From Tenacibaculum sp. (GTDB lineage Bacteria > Bacteroidota > Bacteroidia > Flavobacteriales > Flavobacteriaceae), in contig JAGYHQ010000015.1 in assembly GCA_018456245.1 (NCBI GenBank), positions 1 through 34,241 on the forward strand: 34,241 nt of DNA, given 5' to 3'. The translations under genes and the position numbers were made by a program. The notes beneath the pieces are model-generated. The model did not search any database and was not told the DNA's origin. It saw nothing but the letters and a program-made list of their open reading frames with translations. Below, piece by piece: positions 7,680-16,527 of the stretch (position 1 is its first letter; each line of letters begins with the position of its first letter).

Positions 7680-9569
7680 GTGAATTTATCAACCGATATA
7701 CTACAAAAATATTGGGGTTTTAACTCCTTTGTAAATTTACAAGAAGAAATTATAAAATCGGTTTTAGAAGAAAAAGATACCATTGCATTATTGCCAACGG
7801 GTGGAGGGAAATCAATTTGTTTTCAAGTTCCTGCAATGTTAAAAAATGGGGTTTGTATTGTTGTTTCACCTCTTATAGCCTTAATTCAAGACCAAGTAAA
7901 TAGTTTATTAAATAAAGGGATTAAAGCTACATTTATTCCGTCAGGAACTTCGCAAGATGAAATAATAACTCTTTTTGATAATGTTAAATTCGGTAATTTT
8001 AAGTTTTTGTATGTTTCCCCTGAACGATTACAATCAAAATTTATTCAAAATAAAATTGGCGAGTTAAAAGTGTCTTTAATAGCTATTGATGAGGCTCATT
8101 GCATATCAGAATGGGGGCATGATTTTCGTCCGTCTTACAGAAATATTAATGTTTTACGAGAAATTCATCCTAATGTAAATTTTATAGCATTAACAGCATC
8201 AGCAACCAAAAAGGTGCTTAATGATATTAATATTTCTTTAGGATTAAAGAGCCCTAATATATTTAAAAAATCATTTTTTAGAGATAATTTGGCATATCAA
8301 ATACATTATACAGAAGATAAATTTTACAAGTTAAAACAACTTTTAACTAAAAATAAATCTTCTGCTATTGTTTATGTTAATACTCGTAAAAGAACGAAAG
8401 AAATAAGTACTTTTCTTAATGCAAACGGATTTAAAAGTGGGTTTTATAACGGAGGATTATCATACATAGAAAAACAAACAGCATTAAATAATTGGATAAC
8501 TGAAAATACTCCAATTATTGTGGCTACCAACGCATTTGGTATGGGTATAGATAAACCTAATGTAAGTTTGGTTATTCATTTTAATTTACCAAATTCAATT
8601 GAAAATTATATACAAGAAGCGGGTAGAGCAGGGCGTGATGGTAACAAAGCCTTATCAGTTGTTTTAACTAATGAAAGTGATATTGTTACAACAAAAAAAT
8701 TACAGGAAGTTAGTTTCCCTACAATTAATGAAATTAAAGAAATTCATGAAAAATTATATCAACATTTTCAAATAGCAAAAGGCGAGTTAATAGAGGAAAA
8801 ATTTGATTTTAATCTGTTAGAATTTTGTAATAAATATAATTTTATACCTAATAAATTATTTAATGCAGTGCAAATTTTGCATAATAATGGGGTGTTAAGT
8901 ATTAATTATAATTCTCAAAAAAATTCAACTATTAAGTTTTTGGTAAATAGTAATCAGCTTTTACATTATTCAGCCACCAATTTAAGTAGGAAGAAGTTTA
9001 TACAATCATTATTAAGAATGTATGGAGGAGTATTTGAACAAGAGGTTAAAATTGATGAATTTTATTTAGCAAAAAAAACAGAGGTTACTTCATGGATTGT
9101 AATTAAAAATTTAGAAAAATTAGCAGAAGATAATATTATTGAATATAATAAATCTACCTCTAACCCTGAATTGTATTTTTTACAACCAAGAGAGGATGAC
9201 AAAACAATTAACAGAATTTCAAAAAAAATAACCTCTTACTTAAATCAGAAAAAACATAAGACTGATGAAATAATTAATTTTATTAAGGAAGATAGTATAT
9301 GTAGGAGTGTTCAAATATTAAATTATTTTGATGAAAAATCAGTAAAAAAATGTGGAATGTGTGATGTTTGTTTAAAAACAAAATCTTTCGTAAAAAATAT
9401 TACAGAACAAATTATTGAACTTATTAAAATTAATAAAGAGCTATCATCAAGAGATATATGTGAAAAAATAAATGCTAAAGAAGAAGATGTTTTAATAAAT
9501 TTGCGACTATTATTATCAGAAGAAAAAATAAAAATAAATACTTATAACAAGTATATATTACCTAATTAG
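7680..9569 (+). CDS. recQ: RecQ-family ATP-dependent DNA helicase
   Basis: A 3'-5' superfamily 2 DNA helicase for recombination and fork repair. Residues 39-45 (PTGGGKS) form Walker A, DEAH is at 137-140, and QEAGRAGRDG is motif VI. The RecQ zinc site is present with Cys541, Cys558, Cys561 and Cys564. The last ~65 residues look like a small winged-helix segment, and I see no HRDC domain, so the 629-residue protein is of the short type. The start is GTG at 7680, three bases after the upstream stop; no usable ATG exists before the helicase motifs. fmt follows after 19 bases. Confidence 0.92.
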   Translation: MNLSTDILQKYWGFNSFVNLQEEIIKSVLEEKDTIALLPTGGGKSICFQVPAMLKNGVCIVVSPLIALIQDQVNSLLNKGIKATFIPSGTSQDEIITLFDNVKFGNFKFLYVSPERLQSKFIQNKIGELKVSLIAIDEAHCISEWGHDFRPSYRNINVLREIHPNVNFIALTASATKKVLNDINISLGLKSPNIFKKSFFRDNLAYQIHYTEDKFYKLKQLLTKNKSSAIVYVNTRKRTKEISTFLNANGFKSGFYNGGLSYIEKQTALNNWITENTPIIVATNAFGMGIDKPNVSLVIHFNLPNSIENYIQEAGRAGRDGNKALSVVLTNESDIVTTKKLQEVSFPTINEIKEIHEKLYQHFQIAKGELIEEKFDFNLLEFCNKYNFIPNKLFNAVQILHNNGVLSINYNSQKNSTIKFLVNSNQLLHYSATNLSRKKFIQSLLRMYGGVFEQEVKIDEFYLAKKTEVTSWIVIKNLEKLAEDNIIEYNKSTSNPELYFLQPREDDKTINRISKKITSYLNQKKHKTDEIINFIKEDSICRSVQILNYFDEKSVKKCGMCDVCLKTKSFVKNITEQIIELIKINKELSSRDICEKINAKEEDVLINLRLLLSEEKIKINTYNKYILPN

Positions 9570-9588
9570 TTTATAAAAAATAAATATA

Positions 9589-10539
9589 ATGCCTAAAAAA
9601 GATATGCGTATTGTTTTTATGGGAACACCAGATTTTGCAGTTACCATTTTAAAACATTTAGTAGAAAATAATTACAATGTAGTTGGTGTAATTACAGCAC
9701 CAGATAAGCCAGCAGGGCGTGGACGTAAAATAAACGAATCGGCAGTAAAGAAGTATGCTTTATCACAAAAATTACCAATTTTACAGCCTAAAAATTTAAA
9801 AAATGAAGATTTTACAGCCGAGTTAAAACAACTAAATGCCGATTTACAAATTGTTGTAGCCTTTAGAATGTTGCCAAAATCAGTCTGGGCAATGCCTAAG
9901 TACGGAACGTTTAATTTACACGCCTCTTTATTACCTGAATATCGTGGTGCAGCACCTATAAATTGGGCAATTATAAACGGAGAAACCAAAACAGGAGTTA
10001 CTACCTTTTTTATTGATGATAAAATTGATACAGGAGAAATTATATTACAAGAAGAAGTTGAAATTAAAGATGATGAAATTGTAGGAGAATTACATGATAA
10101 ATTAATGTATTTAGGTGCTGATTTGGTTTTAAAAACAGTTGATTTAATTTCTGAGGGAAATGTAAAAACTACAAAACAACCTGATTTAGAGGAAAAATCT
10201 GCTCCAAAATTAAATCCTGATAATTGTAGGATAGATTGGGCTAAGTCGTTAAATGAAATTTATAATCATATTAGGGGGTTAAATCCGTATCCGTCAGCTT
10301 GGACAACCATTATTAATAATGATGAAGAAATTTCAGCAAAAATATATGGTGTTTCAAGAGAATTTGAAAATCATAATTTTGAAGTAGGAAAAATTATAGC
10401 AACAAAGAAAGAATTAAAAATTGCAGTAAAAGACGGTTTTTTAATAATTAATGAAATTAAACTTTCAGGTAAGAAAAAATTAGATGCGATTAGTTTATTA
10501 AACGGATTTAAGTTTTCAGATAATTCAAAAGTGTTATAA
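9589..10539 (+). CDS. fmt: Methionyl-tRNA formyltransferase
   Basis: Transfers a formyl group from 10-formyl-THF to Met-tRNA(fMet) for translation initiation. RIVFMGTPDFAV near the N terminus, the LHASLLPEYRGAAPI folate-binding and catalytic motif near residue 108, and the DTGEI motif are diagnostic; a C-terminal OB-like domain completes 316 residues. The ATG at 9589 is used; an internal ATG five codons later would also keep the whole domain. It is the third gene of the NTPase-recQ-fmt operon. Only a weak ACCT/AGGT hairpin with a T run (10551-10571) follows. Confidence 0.95.
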   Translation: MPKKDMRIVFMGTPDFAVTILKHLVENNYNVVGVITAPDKPAGRGRKINESAVKKYALSQKLPILQPKNLKNEDFTAELKQLNADLQIVVAFRMLPKSVWAMPKYGTFNLHASLLPEYRGAAPINWAIINGETKTGVTTFFIDDKIDTGEIILQEEVEIKDDEIVGELHDKLMYLGADLVLKTVDLISEGNVKTTKQPDLEEKSAPKLNPDNCRIDWAKSLNEIYNHIRGLNPYPSAWTTIINNDEEISAKIYGVSREFENHNFEVGKIIATKKELKIAVKDGFLIINEIKLSGKKKLDAISLLNGFKFSDNSKVL

Positions 10540-10643
10540 TCCCTTATTATACCTCGTTTGTAGGTTTTTTTATTAATTACAAGTGTAGTTATTAACATTT
10601 TTATTAAATTTATTAACAAAAAATAAATTTTAATGCTATTTTC

Positions 10644-10673
10644 TTGTGTAATCCCGCATTCTGTCTATATTTG
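10644..10673 (+). promoter_or_regulatory. Housekeeping promoter of the HU gene
   Basis: TTG at 10644-10646, a 19-base spacer, and TATATTTG at 10666-10673 form a complete match to the Bacteroidota sigma-A consensus (TTG-N19-TAnnTTTG). It predicts an AT-rich leader of about 50 bases before the ATG at 10732. This is the clearest promoter in the window. Confidence 0.8.
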
Positions 10674-10731
10674 TGTTGCTAATTATAAGCATTAAAATAA
10701 AAAATTAATTAATTTTTAAATTATTTGAATT

Positions 10732-11004
10732 ATGAACAAATCAGATTTAATTGACGCAATGGCTGCTGATGCAGGAATTTCTAAAGCTGCGGCAAAAGCT
10801 GCATTAGATTCTTTAACTAGTAATGTAACTAAAACTTTAAAAAAAGGTGATAAAGTTGCTTTAGTAGGATGGGGAACTTGGTCAGTTTCTAAAAGAGCTG
10901 CAAGAACAGGAAGAAACCCTCAAACTGGTAAAGAAATTAAAATAGCAGCTAAAAATGTTGTTAAGTTTAAAGCAGGAGCTGGTTTAAGTGATGCTGTAAA
11001 CTAA
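10732..11004 (+). CDS. HU family DNA-binding protein
   Basis: A 90-residue histone-like protein that bends and compacts DNA as a dimer. The start [15 protein letters not shown], the [12 protein letters not shown] turn and the arm region [15 protein letters not shown] are typical of the HU/IHF fold. It is a single gene with its own strong promoter and a strong terminator at 11029-11064, in line with high expression. HU rather than IHF is the default, but the two cannot be fully separated from sequence alone. Confidence 0.95.
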   Translation: MNKSDLIDAMAADAGISKAAAKAALDSLTSNVTKTLKKGDKVALVGWGTWSVSKRAARTGRNPQTGKEIKIAAKNVVKFKAGAGLSDAVN

Positions 11005-11028
11005 TAGTTTATACTAAAACAAATATAA

Positions 11029-11070
11029 AAAAAGAGCATTTTAATTTTAAGAAATGCTCTTTTTGTTTTT
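11029..11070. terminator. Bidirectional terminator between HU and the convergent CCC-motif gene
   Basis: A 13-bp stem (11029-11041 with 11052-11064, core AAGAGCATTT/AAATGCTCTT) has a 10-base loop. A T-rich tail follows on the right and an A run precedes on the left, so it can serve both converging operons. Confidence 0.85.
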
Positions 11071-11127
11071 AGTGTGTTTTGTTCTAAAAATAGTATTACA
11101 CAAAATTAAGAGTAATACCTGTATATC

Positions 11128-11460
11128 TTAACGATTTTGTAATTCTTCAAGACGTTCTCTTAAAAGTTCTTCATTTGATAGTACTTCCCAACCACCTACT
11201 ATATTCCACATAAAGATTATATAAATAATGAATATTATATTTAATATAAGCCCTATAATAGCTAATATTTTACCTGTTTTTAAGCTTGAGTAATCATATT
11301 CACTAGGGTTTTCATTGTATAAGGCTGTGTCTTTTTTAGCTAAGTATAAAGCAATTAATGAACTAAAAGTTCCTAATACACCATAACAACAGCATGTTAA
11401 TATTGATATAATTCCTAATACTAAAATTATTGTTGAGTTGGGTAATTTTTGTTTTTCCAT
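11128..11460 (-). CDS. CCC-motif membrane protein
   Basis: A 110-residue membrane protein with two hydrophobic segments (about residues 9-38 and 65-90). The first contains the LTCCCYG triple-cysteine motif that names this small Bacteroidota family; the family resembles DUF4190-type proteins. The C terminus is charged (EELLRERLEELQNR) and probably cytoplasmic. Function unknown. It lies 11 bases after the DUF2752 gene and is the last gene of the M1 peptidase operon; the pairing with DUF2752 is a common one in this phylum. Confidence 0.8.
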   Translation of the reverse strand: MEKQKLPNSTIILVLGIISILTCCCYGVLGTFSSLIALYLAKKDTALYNENPSEYDYSSLKTGKILAIIGLILNIIFIIYIIFMWNIVGGWEVLSNEELLRERLEELQNR

Positions 11461-11471
11461 TTATTTTTATA

Positions 11472-11765
11472 TTAATTATTGAATAAATATCTCATTTTAA
11501 AATAATAGTTAACCATAATAATCATGGCATTTAATACTGCAAGTATAGTAATAATTTTTGAACCATTTTTAAATTTAAACTTAAGATTTAAAAATATAAA
11601 ACCTACTAAAATTAGTAATGTAAATAATGGTGGATACATATCATAAGCACTATAAACATCGCCTTTTATTAAATGTATAAAAGAACGTTGTAAGCCACAA
11701 CCAGGGCAATCAACATCAAATATTTTCTTGTTTAAACAAGGTAACATATAATCTTCAAGCTTCAT
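11472..11765 (-). CDS. DUF2752 family membrane protein
   Basis: A 97-residue protein with the family signature DCPGCGLQRSF near residue 20, which provides two closely spaced cysteines, and two hydrophobic segments (about residues 45-62 and 70-90). DUF2752 proteins are small inner-membrane proteins of unknown function. It sits 11 bases downstream of the M1 aminopeptidase gene and 11 bases upstream of the CCC-motif gene, so all three are probably one transcript. Confidence 0.85.
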   Translation of the reverse strand: MKLEDYMLPCLNKKIFDVDCPGCGLQRSFIHLIKGDVYSAYDMYPPLFTLLILVGFIFLNLKFKFKNGSKIITILAVLNAMIIMVNYYFKMRYLFNN

Positions 11766-11776
11766 ATTTTAATTTA

Positions 11777-14218
11777 TTATTTTAATAAATTTTCCATAGC
11801 TTTTTTAATGATAGCAATATTTTTAATTTTATTAGGTGTATTTTCTGTTTTTTGAGAATCTATCATTTGTCTCATCATGTTAATGCCTACATTGTCAAAT
11901 CCGTATTTTTTATATTTTTTCCCTTTTTTAACAATATCATTAGTTAAATTTTTAATGGCTTGTGTATTGTTACTTTTTGCTATTTTTCCGTAGGCTTTTT
12001 TGTATAACTTTTGCGTTTCTTTATCAGAGTTTAGGAACATTCCTGAAATAACATTTTTAGCAATAAATTCTAACTGAGTATGATCATTTTCATTTATATA
12101 AATACGGGTTAAAGGGTCGGCTATTATATCTTTAACTTCATTAGGTATTTCCTTTGATTTTTTAATGGCACTTTCTTTATCAATATAATATAATGCAAGT
12201 AATCCTTTACCCATTACAGAATATGATTTGCTCTGTAAAGCGTTATTAAAAATAGGTTTTAAGTTTATATCGGTTAATTTACCTAATGTTTCAATAGCAG
12301 ATGATTGTACTAAGGTTTTAGGATCATTATTCGCTATATCTTTTATTCTTTTTATTACTTGTTTTTTTGAATTTTTATTACTTAAATCTATTTTTTCTAA
12401 TGCTAATTTTCGTATTCTAAAATTATTAGAATTTAAAGCGTTTGATATAGCATTAAAAGCATCATTATTTTCTTGTTGTTTAGAAATTTCTAATAATGCT
12501 TCTTTTTTATGAGCATAATTTTCGGCATATTTTAATTGATGAATATATTGTTCTAATGATTTTTTATCTTCAATATCACATAATAAAACTCCGTTAGCAT
12601 TTATTTGAATTAATTCAGGTTTTTTATTGTATTTAAAGGTAAAAGAAGAATTTCTGTCTTTTACAAATACGTTGTGTCTTTTAGGTTTATTTCCCTCAAA
12701 AACATCAATAGCTAAAGGGAATTGAAAATCTTTAAAAATTTGAGATTGGTTAATATTTACAGTAACCGTTTTATCTAATTCATTATAATCATATGAAATT
12801 GATAATTTAGGATGACCACTATTAAAATACCATTGATTAAAGAACCAATTTAGGTCTTTTCCGCTAACTTTTTCTAAAGCTAATCTTAATTGATGTGCCT
12901 CGGCTGTTCCGTATTTATTGTCATTAAGAAAAGTGTTTAATCCTTTAAAAAATGCCTCGTCACCTAAATAGTTTCGTAGCATATGTAAAATAGCTCCACC
13001 TTTTTGATAGCTAACAGCATCAAACATATCTTCTTTATCATCATAATAAAAACGAACCAAATGTTTATCATAATTATCACCATTCTTATAGCCTTGTGTA
13101 TCTTCTAATAAATGGGCGTCTGCTTCATCTTTTCCGTATTTATGCTCTAACCATAAATATTCACTATAATTGGCAAAACTTTCATTAATAGTTAGGTTAC
13201 TCCAACTTTCAGTAGTTACTAAATTACCAAACCAATGGTGGAATATTTCGTGGGCAATAGTATTTTCGTGTGTGTTTTCATCAATTAATTGTCCTGCTGT
13301 TTGATGTGCATGTTCTCCGTGAATAACAGCGGTTGTATTTTCCATAGCACCGCTTACATAATCACGACATATAACTTGAGAATATTTATTCCAAGGATAT
13401 TCAATTCCTGTAATTTTTGAAAAAAATTCTAACATTTCAGGAGTATTTCCAAAAATATCTCTTGCATATGGTGCATATTTTTTCTCTACATAATAATCAA
13501 CAGGAATATCTTTGTATTTATCTTTAATAACTTCAAATTCACCTATTCCCATAAAAAATAGATAAGGAGCGTGTTTTTGAGTGAAATTCCAATAATCAGT
13601 ACGAGTTCCATTATTATTTTCTGTTTGATTTTCTAATTTACCATTAGAAAGAGTAACGTATTTGTTAGGAACAGTTATGTAAATTTCTTGAGATGTTTTT
13701 TGGTTTGGAGCATCTATTGTAGGAAACCAACAACTATTAGCTTCGGTTTCCCCTTGTGTCCAAATTTGTGTTGGCTTGTCTTTTTCTTCTCCTGTAGGGT
13801 TTATAAAATACAAACCTTTGGCACTTGTAATTGCATTACTTCCTTTTTGGTTAACTTTTTCAGGTTGAGCGGTATATTTTATATAAATAGTAAGTTCTTC
13901 ATTACGAGTGTATTTACGAGGTAAATTAATTATCAATTTATTATTTTCGTATGTATATTGTATTTTATTATTATCTAATAAAACCTTATGAATTAGCATT
14001 GCTTTAGCATCTAAAGTAATTTTATTTGACGGATAAAAGTGAGGTTTTACAGTAACCCATTCCTCACCGTTCATAGTTTGATTTTGAAAGTTAAAATCTA
14101 CTTTTAATTTTGTGTGAACTAAATTAAAAATTTTTTCTCTTTCAGGATTATATGTTTGTGATTGAACAGATAATAAACTAAAAGTAACTACAAATAGTAG
14201 AATAATTGCTTTTTTCAT
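11777..14218 (-). CDS. Exported M1-family zinc aminopeptidase
   Basis: An 813-residue gluzincin. A signal peptide (MKKAIILLFVVTFSLLS, cut after SVQSQ) precedes the M1 N-terminal beta domain. The exopeptidase motif GAMEN lies near residue 295 and the zinc site is HEIFHHW with His323, His327 and, in NESFANY, Glu346. The C-terminal third is helical and HEAT-like. It should trim N-terminal residues from peptides in the periplasm or outside. I used the ATG at 14218, because the frame upstream to 14287 has no signal-peptide character and crosses the promoter. No type IX secretion C-terminal domain is visible. It heads an operon with two small membrane proteins, behind a sigma-54-type promoter. Confidence 0.93.
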   Translation of the reverse strand: MKKAIILLFVVTFSLLSVQSQTYNPEREKIFNLVHTKLKVDFNFQNQTMNGEEWVTVKPHFYPSNKITLDAKAMLIHKVLLDNNKIQYTYENNKLIINLPRKYTRNEELTIYIKYTAQPEKVNQKGSNAITSAKGLYFINPTGEEKDKPTQIWTQGETEANSCWFPTIDAPNQKTSQEIYITVPNKYVTLSNGKLENQTENNNGTRTDYWNFTQKHAPYLFFMGIGEFEVIKDKYKDIPVDYYVEKKYAPYARDIFGNTPEMLEFFSKITGIEYPWNKYSQVICRDYVSGAMENTTAVIHGEHAHQTAGQLIDENTHENTIAHEIFHHWFGNLVTTESWSNLTINESFANYSEYLWLEHKYGKDEADAHLLEDTQGYKNGDNYDKHLVRFYYDDKEDMFDAVSYQKGGAILHMLRNYLGDEAFFKGLNTFLNDNKYGTAEAHQLRLALEKVSGKDLNWFFNQWYFNSGHPKLSISYDYNELDKTVTVNINQSQIFKDFQFPLAIDVFEGNKPKRHNVFVKDRNSSFTFKYNKKPELIQINANGVLLCDIEDKKSLEQYIHQLKYAENYAHKKEALLEISKQQENNDAFNAISNALNSNNFRIRKLALEKIDLSNKNSKKQVIKRIKDIANNDPKTLVQSSAIETLGKLTDINLKPIFNNALQSKSYSVMGKGLLALYYIDKESAIKKSKEIPNEVKDIIADPLTRIYINENDHTQLEFIAKNVISGMFLNSDKETQKLYKKAYGKIAKSNNTQAIKNLTNDIVKKGKKYKKYGFDNVGINMMRQMIDSQKTENTPNKIKNIAIIKKAMENLLK

Positions 14219-14246
14219 AATGCTAAATATTTTTTTATAGGAATGG

Positions 14247-14261
14247 GCAAAAAGTATTCCA
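14247..14261 (-). promoter_or_regulatory. Sigma-54-type promoter of the M1 peptidase operon
   Basis: The - strand reads TGGAATACTTTTTGC: TGG at -24, GC at -12 and a TTTGC -12 half, with exact RpoN spacing. The expected start site near 14236 leaves about 18 bases of leader before the ATG at 14218. The motif is nearly identical to the one before DUF493 (GGAATrCTTTTTGC in both). Confidence 0.65.
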
Positions 14262-14410
14262 AATCTTAATGTTAACAAATGTAACAATTTTATATAGAGA
14301 ACTTGTTAATTAGGCGTTAAAACATTAAAGTAAGGTATAATCATAAAAAATAAAATGTATAAAAACATAATAAAATTAGAAGTAAAAAATTAGGTTAACT
14401 AAATATTTTA

Positions 14411-14418
14411 TACTTTTG
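14411..14418 (+). promoter_or_regulatory. -7 element upstream of DUF4290-murA
   Basis: TACTTTTG is an exact TAnnTTTG match, about 110 bases before the ATG at 14528. No TTG is seen at the usual distance upstream, so the assignment is tentative. Confidence 0.35.
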
Positions 14419-14527
14419 TGACGATTAATTAGTCATTATTTTAATTAAAAGTTTAATACTTTATAGGCTGAAAAAATACGGTATCTTACATTTAATTATA
14501 GTATCTTGCAAAAAATAATTTTATAAA

Positions 14528-15184
14528 ATGAATAATACATTTGAATTAGAATACAATTCAGAAAGAGAAACATTAATAATTCCTGAATATGGAAGACATA
14601 TTCAAAAATTAGTGAATCATTGTCTTTCATTACCAACCAAAGAAGAACGAAATAAAATGGCACAAGCTATTATTGATGTAATGGGAAATTTACAACCGCA
14701 TTTGAGGGATGTGCCTGATTTTAAACATAAACTTTGGGATCAGTTATATATTATGTCTGATTTTAGTTTAGATGTTGATTCGCCTTATGAAATACCTTCT
14801 AAAGAGGAATTCCAAGAAAAACCAGAGAGGTTGGCTTATCCAAAATATGCATCTAAATATCGTTTTTATGGAAATAATATTCAAATTATGATTAATGAAG
14901 CATTGTTGTGGGAAGAGGGGGAAATGAAGGGAGCATTAACTTACACTATTGCTAATCATATGAAAAAGTGCTATTTAAATTGGAATAAGGATACGGTTGA
15001 AGATGAGGTAATTTTTGATCATTTATATGAGCTGTCTGACGGAAAAATAGACCTAAGAAATATTGAAGATGAATTAACTGAAAGTAAAAATTTATTACGA
15101 AAACGATCTACGCAAGGGCAAAGAAATCAAAGGAATTATAAGAAGAATACTAATAAATCTAATAATAAAAATTATAAAAAATAA
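14528..15184 (+). CDS. DUF4290 family protein
   Basis: A 218-residue soluble protein. Residues 1-170 match the Bacteroidota-restricted DUF4290 pattern (EYGRHIQKLVNHCL near residue 20, KHKLWDQLYIMSDF near residue 65, AYPKYASKYRFYG near residue 103). The last ~30 residues are a low-complexity Lys/Asn/Arg tail (repeats of NQRNYKKNTNKSNNK), which could bind nucleic acid. Function is not established. Only two bases separate it from murA, so the two are translationally close and co-regulated. Confidence 0.85.
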   Translation: MNNTFELEYNSERETLIIPEYGRHIQKLVNHCLSLPTKEERNKMAQAIIDVMGNLQPHLRDVPDFKHKLWDQLYIMSDFSLDVDSPYEIPSKEEFQEKPERLAYPKYASKYRFYGNNIQIMINEALLWEEGEMKGALTYTIANHMKKCYLNWNKDTVEDEVIFDHLYELSDGKIDLRNIEDELTESKNLLRKRSTQGQRNQRNYKKNTNKSNNKNYKK

Positions 15185-15186
15185 AA

Positions 15187-16497
15187 ATGGCATCATTTAA
15201 AATAGAAGGAGGGCATAAATTAAAAGGAACAATTATTCCTCAAGGAGCAAAAAATGAGGCTTTACAGGTAATTTGTGCAGTTTTATTAACTGATAAAAAG
15301 GTTATTATAAATAACATTCCTGATATTGTTGATGTAAATAAACTTATTTTTATTCTTGGAGAATTAGGAGTAAAGATTGAAAAATTATCATCAAATTCAT
15401 ATTCTTTTCAGGCTGATGAAATTGATTTAGATTATCTTGAAAGTGAAAAATTTAAAAAAGACGGGAGTTCATTAAGAGGATCTATTATGATTGTTGGGCC
15501 TTTATTGGCTCGTTTTGGAAAAGGATATATTCCTCGCCCTGGTGGAGATAAAATAGGTCGCCGTCGTTTAGATACGCATTTTCAAGGGTTTATTAATTTA
15601 GGGGCAAGGTTTAGATACAATAAAGAGGAACGTTTTTACGGAGTTGAAACTGATAACGGATTAAGAGGAACAGATATGTTACTTGATGAAGCATCAGTAA
15701 CAGGAACGGCGAATATTATTATGGCAGCTGTTTTAGCGAAAGGAAAAACAACTATTTATAATGCAGCCTGTGAGCCATATATTCAACAATTATGTAAAAT
15801 GCTTAATAGTATGGGGGCAAAAATTAGTGGAGTTGCCTCAAATTATTTAACTATTGAAGGAGTTGAAAAACTTAATGGTTGTGAACATACTATTTTACCA
15901 GATATGATTGAAATAGGAAGCTGGATTGGTATGGCTGCAATGACCAAATCGGAAATTACTATTAAAAATGTTAGTTGGAAAGATTTAGGGCAAATTCCGT
16001 CCGTTTTTAGAAAATTAGGAATACAATTAGAGAAAAAAGGCGATGATATTTTTATTCCGTCACAAGAAGAATATGTTATTCAAAATTATATTGACGGTTC
16101 AGTTTTAACCGTTGCGGATGCTCCTTGGCCGGGGTTTACTCCTGATTTATTAAGTATTGTTTTAGTGGTTGCTACACAAGCAAAAGGAACGGTTTTAATT
16201 CATCAAAAAATGTTTGAAAGTCGTTTGTTCTTTGTAGATAAATTAATTGATATGGGGGCAAAAGTAATTCTTTGTGACCCACATAGAGCCACCGTAATTG
16301 GGCATAATAGAGAATCAAAATTAAAAGCAACTAAAATGGTTTCACCTGATATTAGAGCAGGAATTTCATTATTAATTGCTGCATTATCAGCAGAAGGAAC
16401 AAGCGTAATTGATAATATTGAACAAATTGATAGAGGCTACGAACGAATTGTGGAACGATTACAGGTTTTAGGAGCTAAAATTGAAAGAATTGATTAA
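15187..16497 (+). CDS. murA: UDP-N-acetylglucosamine 1-carboxyvinyltransferase
   Basis: First committed step of peptidoglycan synthesis: transfer of enolpyruvate from PEP to UDP-GlcNAc in the cytoplasm. The conserved Lys-Asn pair (AKNEA, Lys22) and the active-site loop are present. The loop reads RPGGDKIGRR, with Asp121 where E. coli MurA has Cys115, the residue alkylated by fosfomycin. Length 436 is a few residues more than usual. Catalysis with Asp is known in other bacteria, so the enzyme should be active and fosfomycin-insensitive. It follows DUF4290 by two bases and precedes a DUF3667 membrane protein by 30. Confidence 0.96.
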   Translation: MASFKIEGGHKLKGTIIPQGAKNEALQVICAVLLTDKKVIINNIPDIVDVNKLIFILGELGVKIEKLSSNSYSFQADEIDLDYLESEKFKKDGSSLRGSIMIVGPLLARFGKGYIPRPGGDKIGRRRLDTHFQGFINLGARFRYNKEERFYGVETDNGLRGTDMLLDEASVTGTANIIMAAVLAKGKTTIYNAACEPYIQQLCKMLNSMGAKISGVASNYLTIEGVEKLNGCEHTILPDMIEIGSWIGMAAMTKSEITIKNVSWKDLGQIPSVFRKLGIQLEKKGDDIFIPSQEEYVIQNYIDGSVLTVADAPWPGFTPDLLSIVLVVATQAKGTVLIHQKMFESRLFFVDKLIDMGAKVILCDPHRATVIGHNRESKLKATKMVSPDIRAGISLLIAALSAEGTSVIDNIEQIDRGYERIVERLQVLGAKIERID

Positions 16498-16527
16498 ATT
16501 TATTGGTATTTAATGATACACTAAAGT

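Larger units (their letters stand above)
14219..14527. other. Divergent intergenic region (309 bases)
   Basis: It lies between the divergent M1 peptidase (-) and DUF4290-murA (+) operons. It holds the sigma-54-type site for the M1 operon (14247-14261) and a TACTTTTG -7 element for the + operon (14411-14418). A short repeated motif GTATCTTAC / GTATCTTGC occurs at about 14480 and 14505, just before the DUF4290 gene. I see no further gene or RNA. Confidence 0.6.

Noticed and set aside
10551..10571. Terminator after fmt
   Set aside because: The stem is only four base pairs, so it is mentioned under fmt but not listed as a feature.
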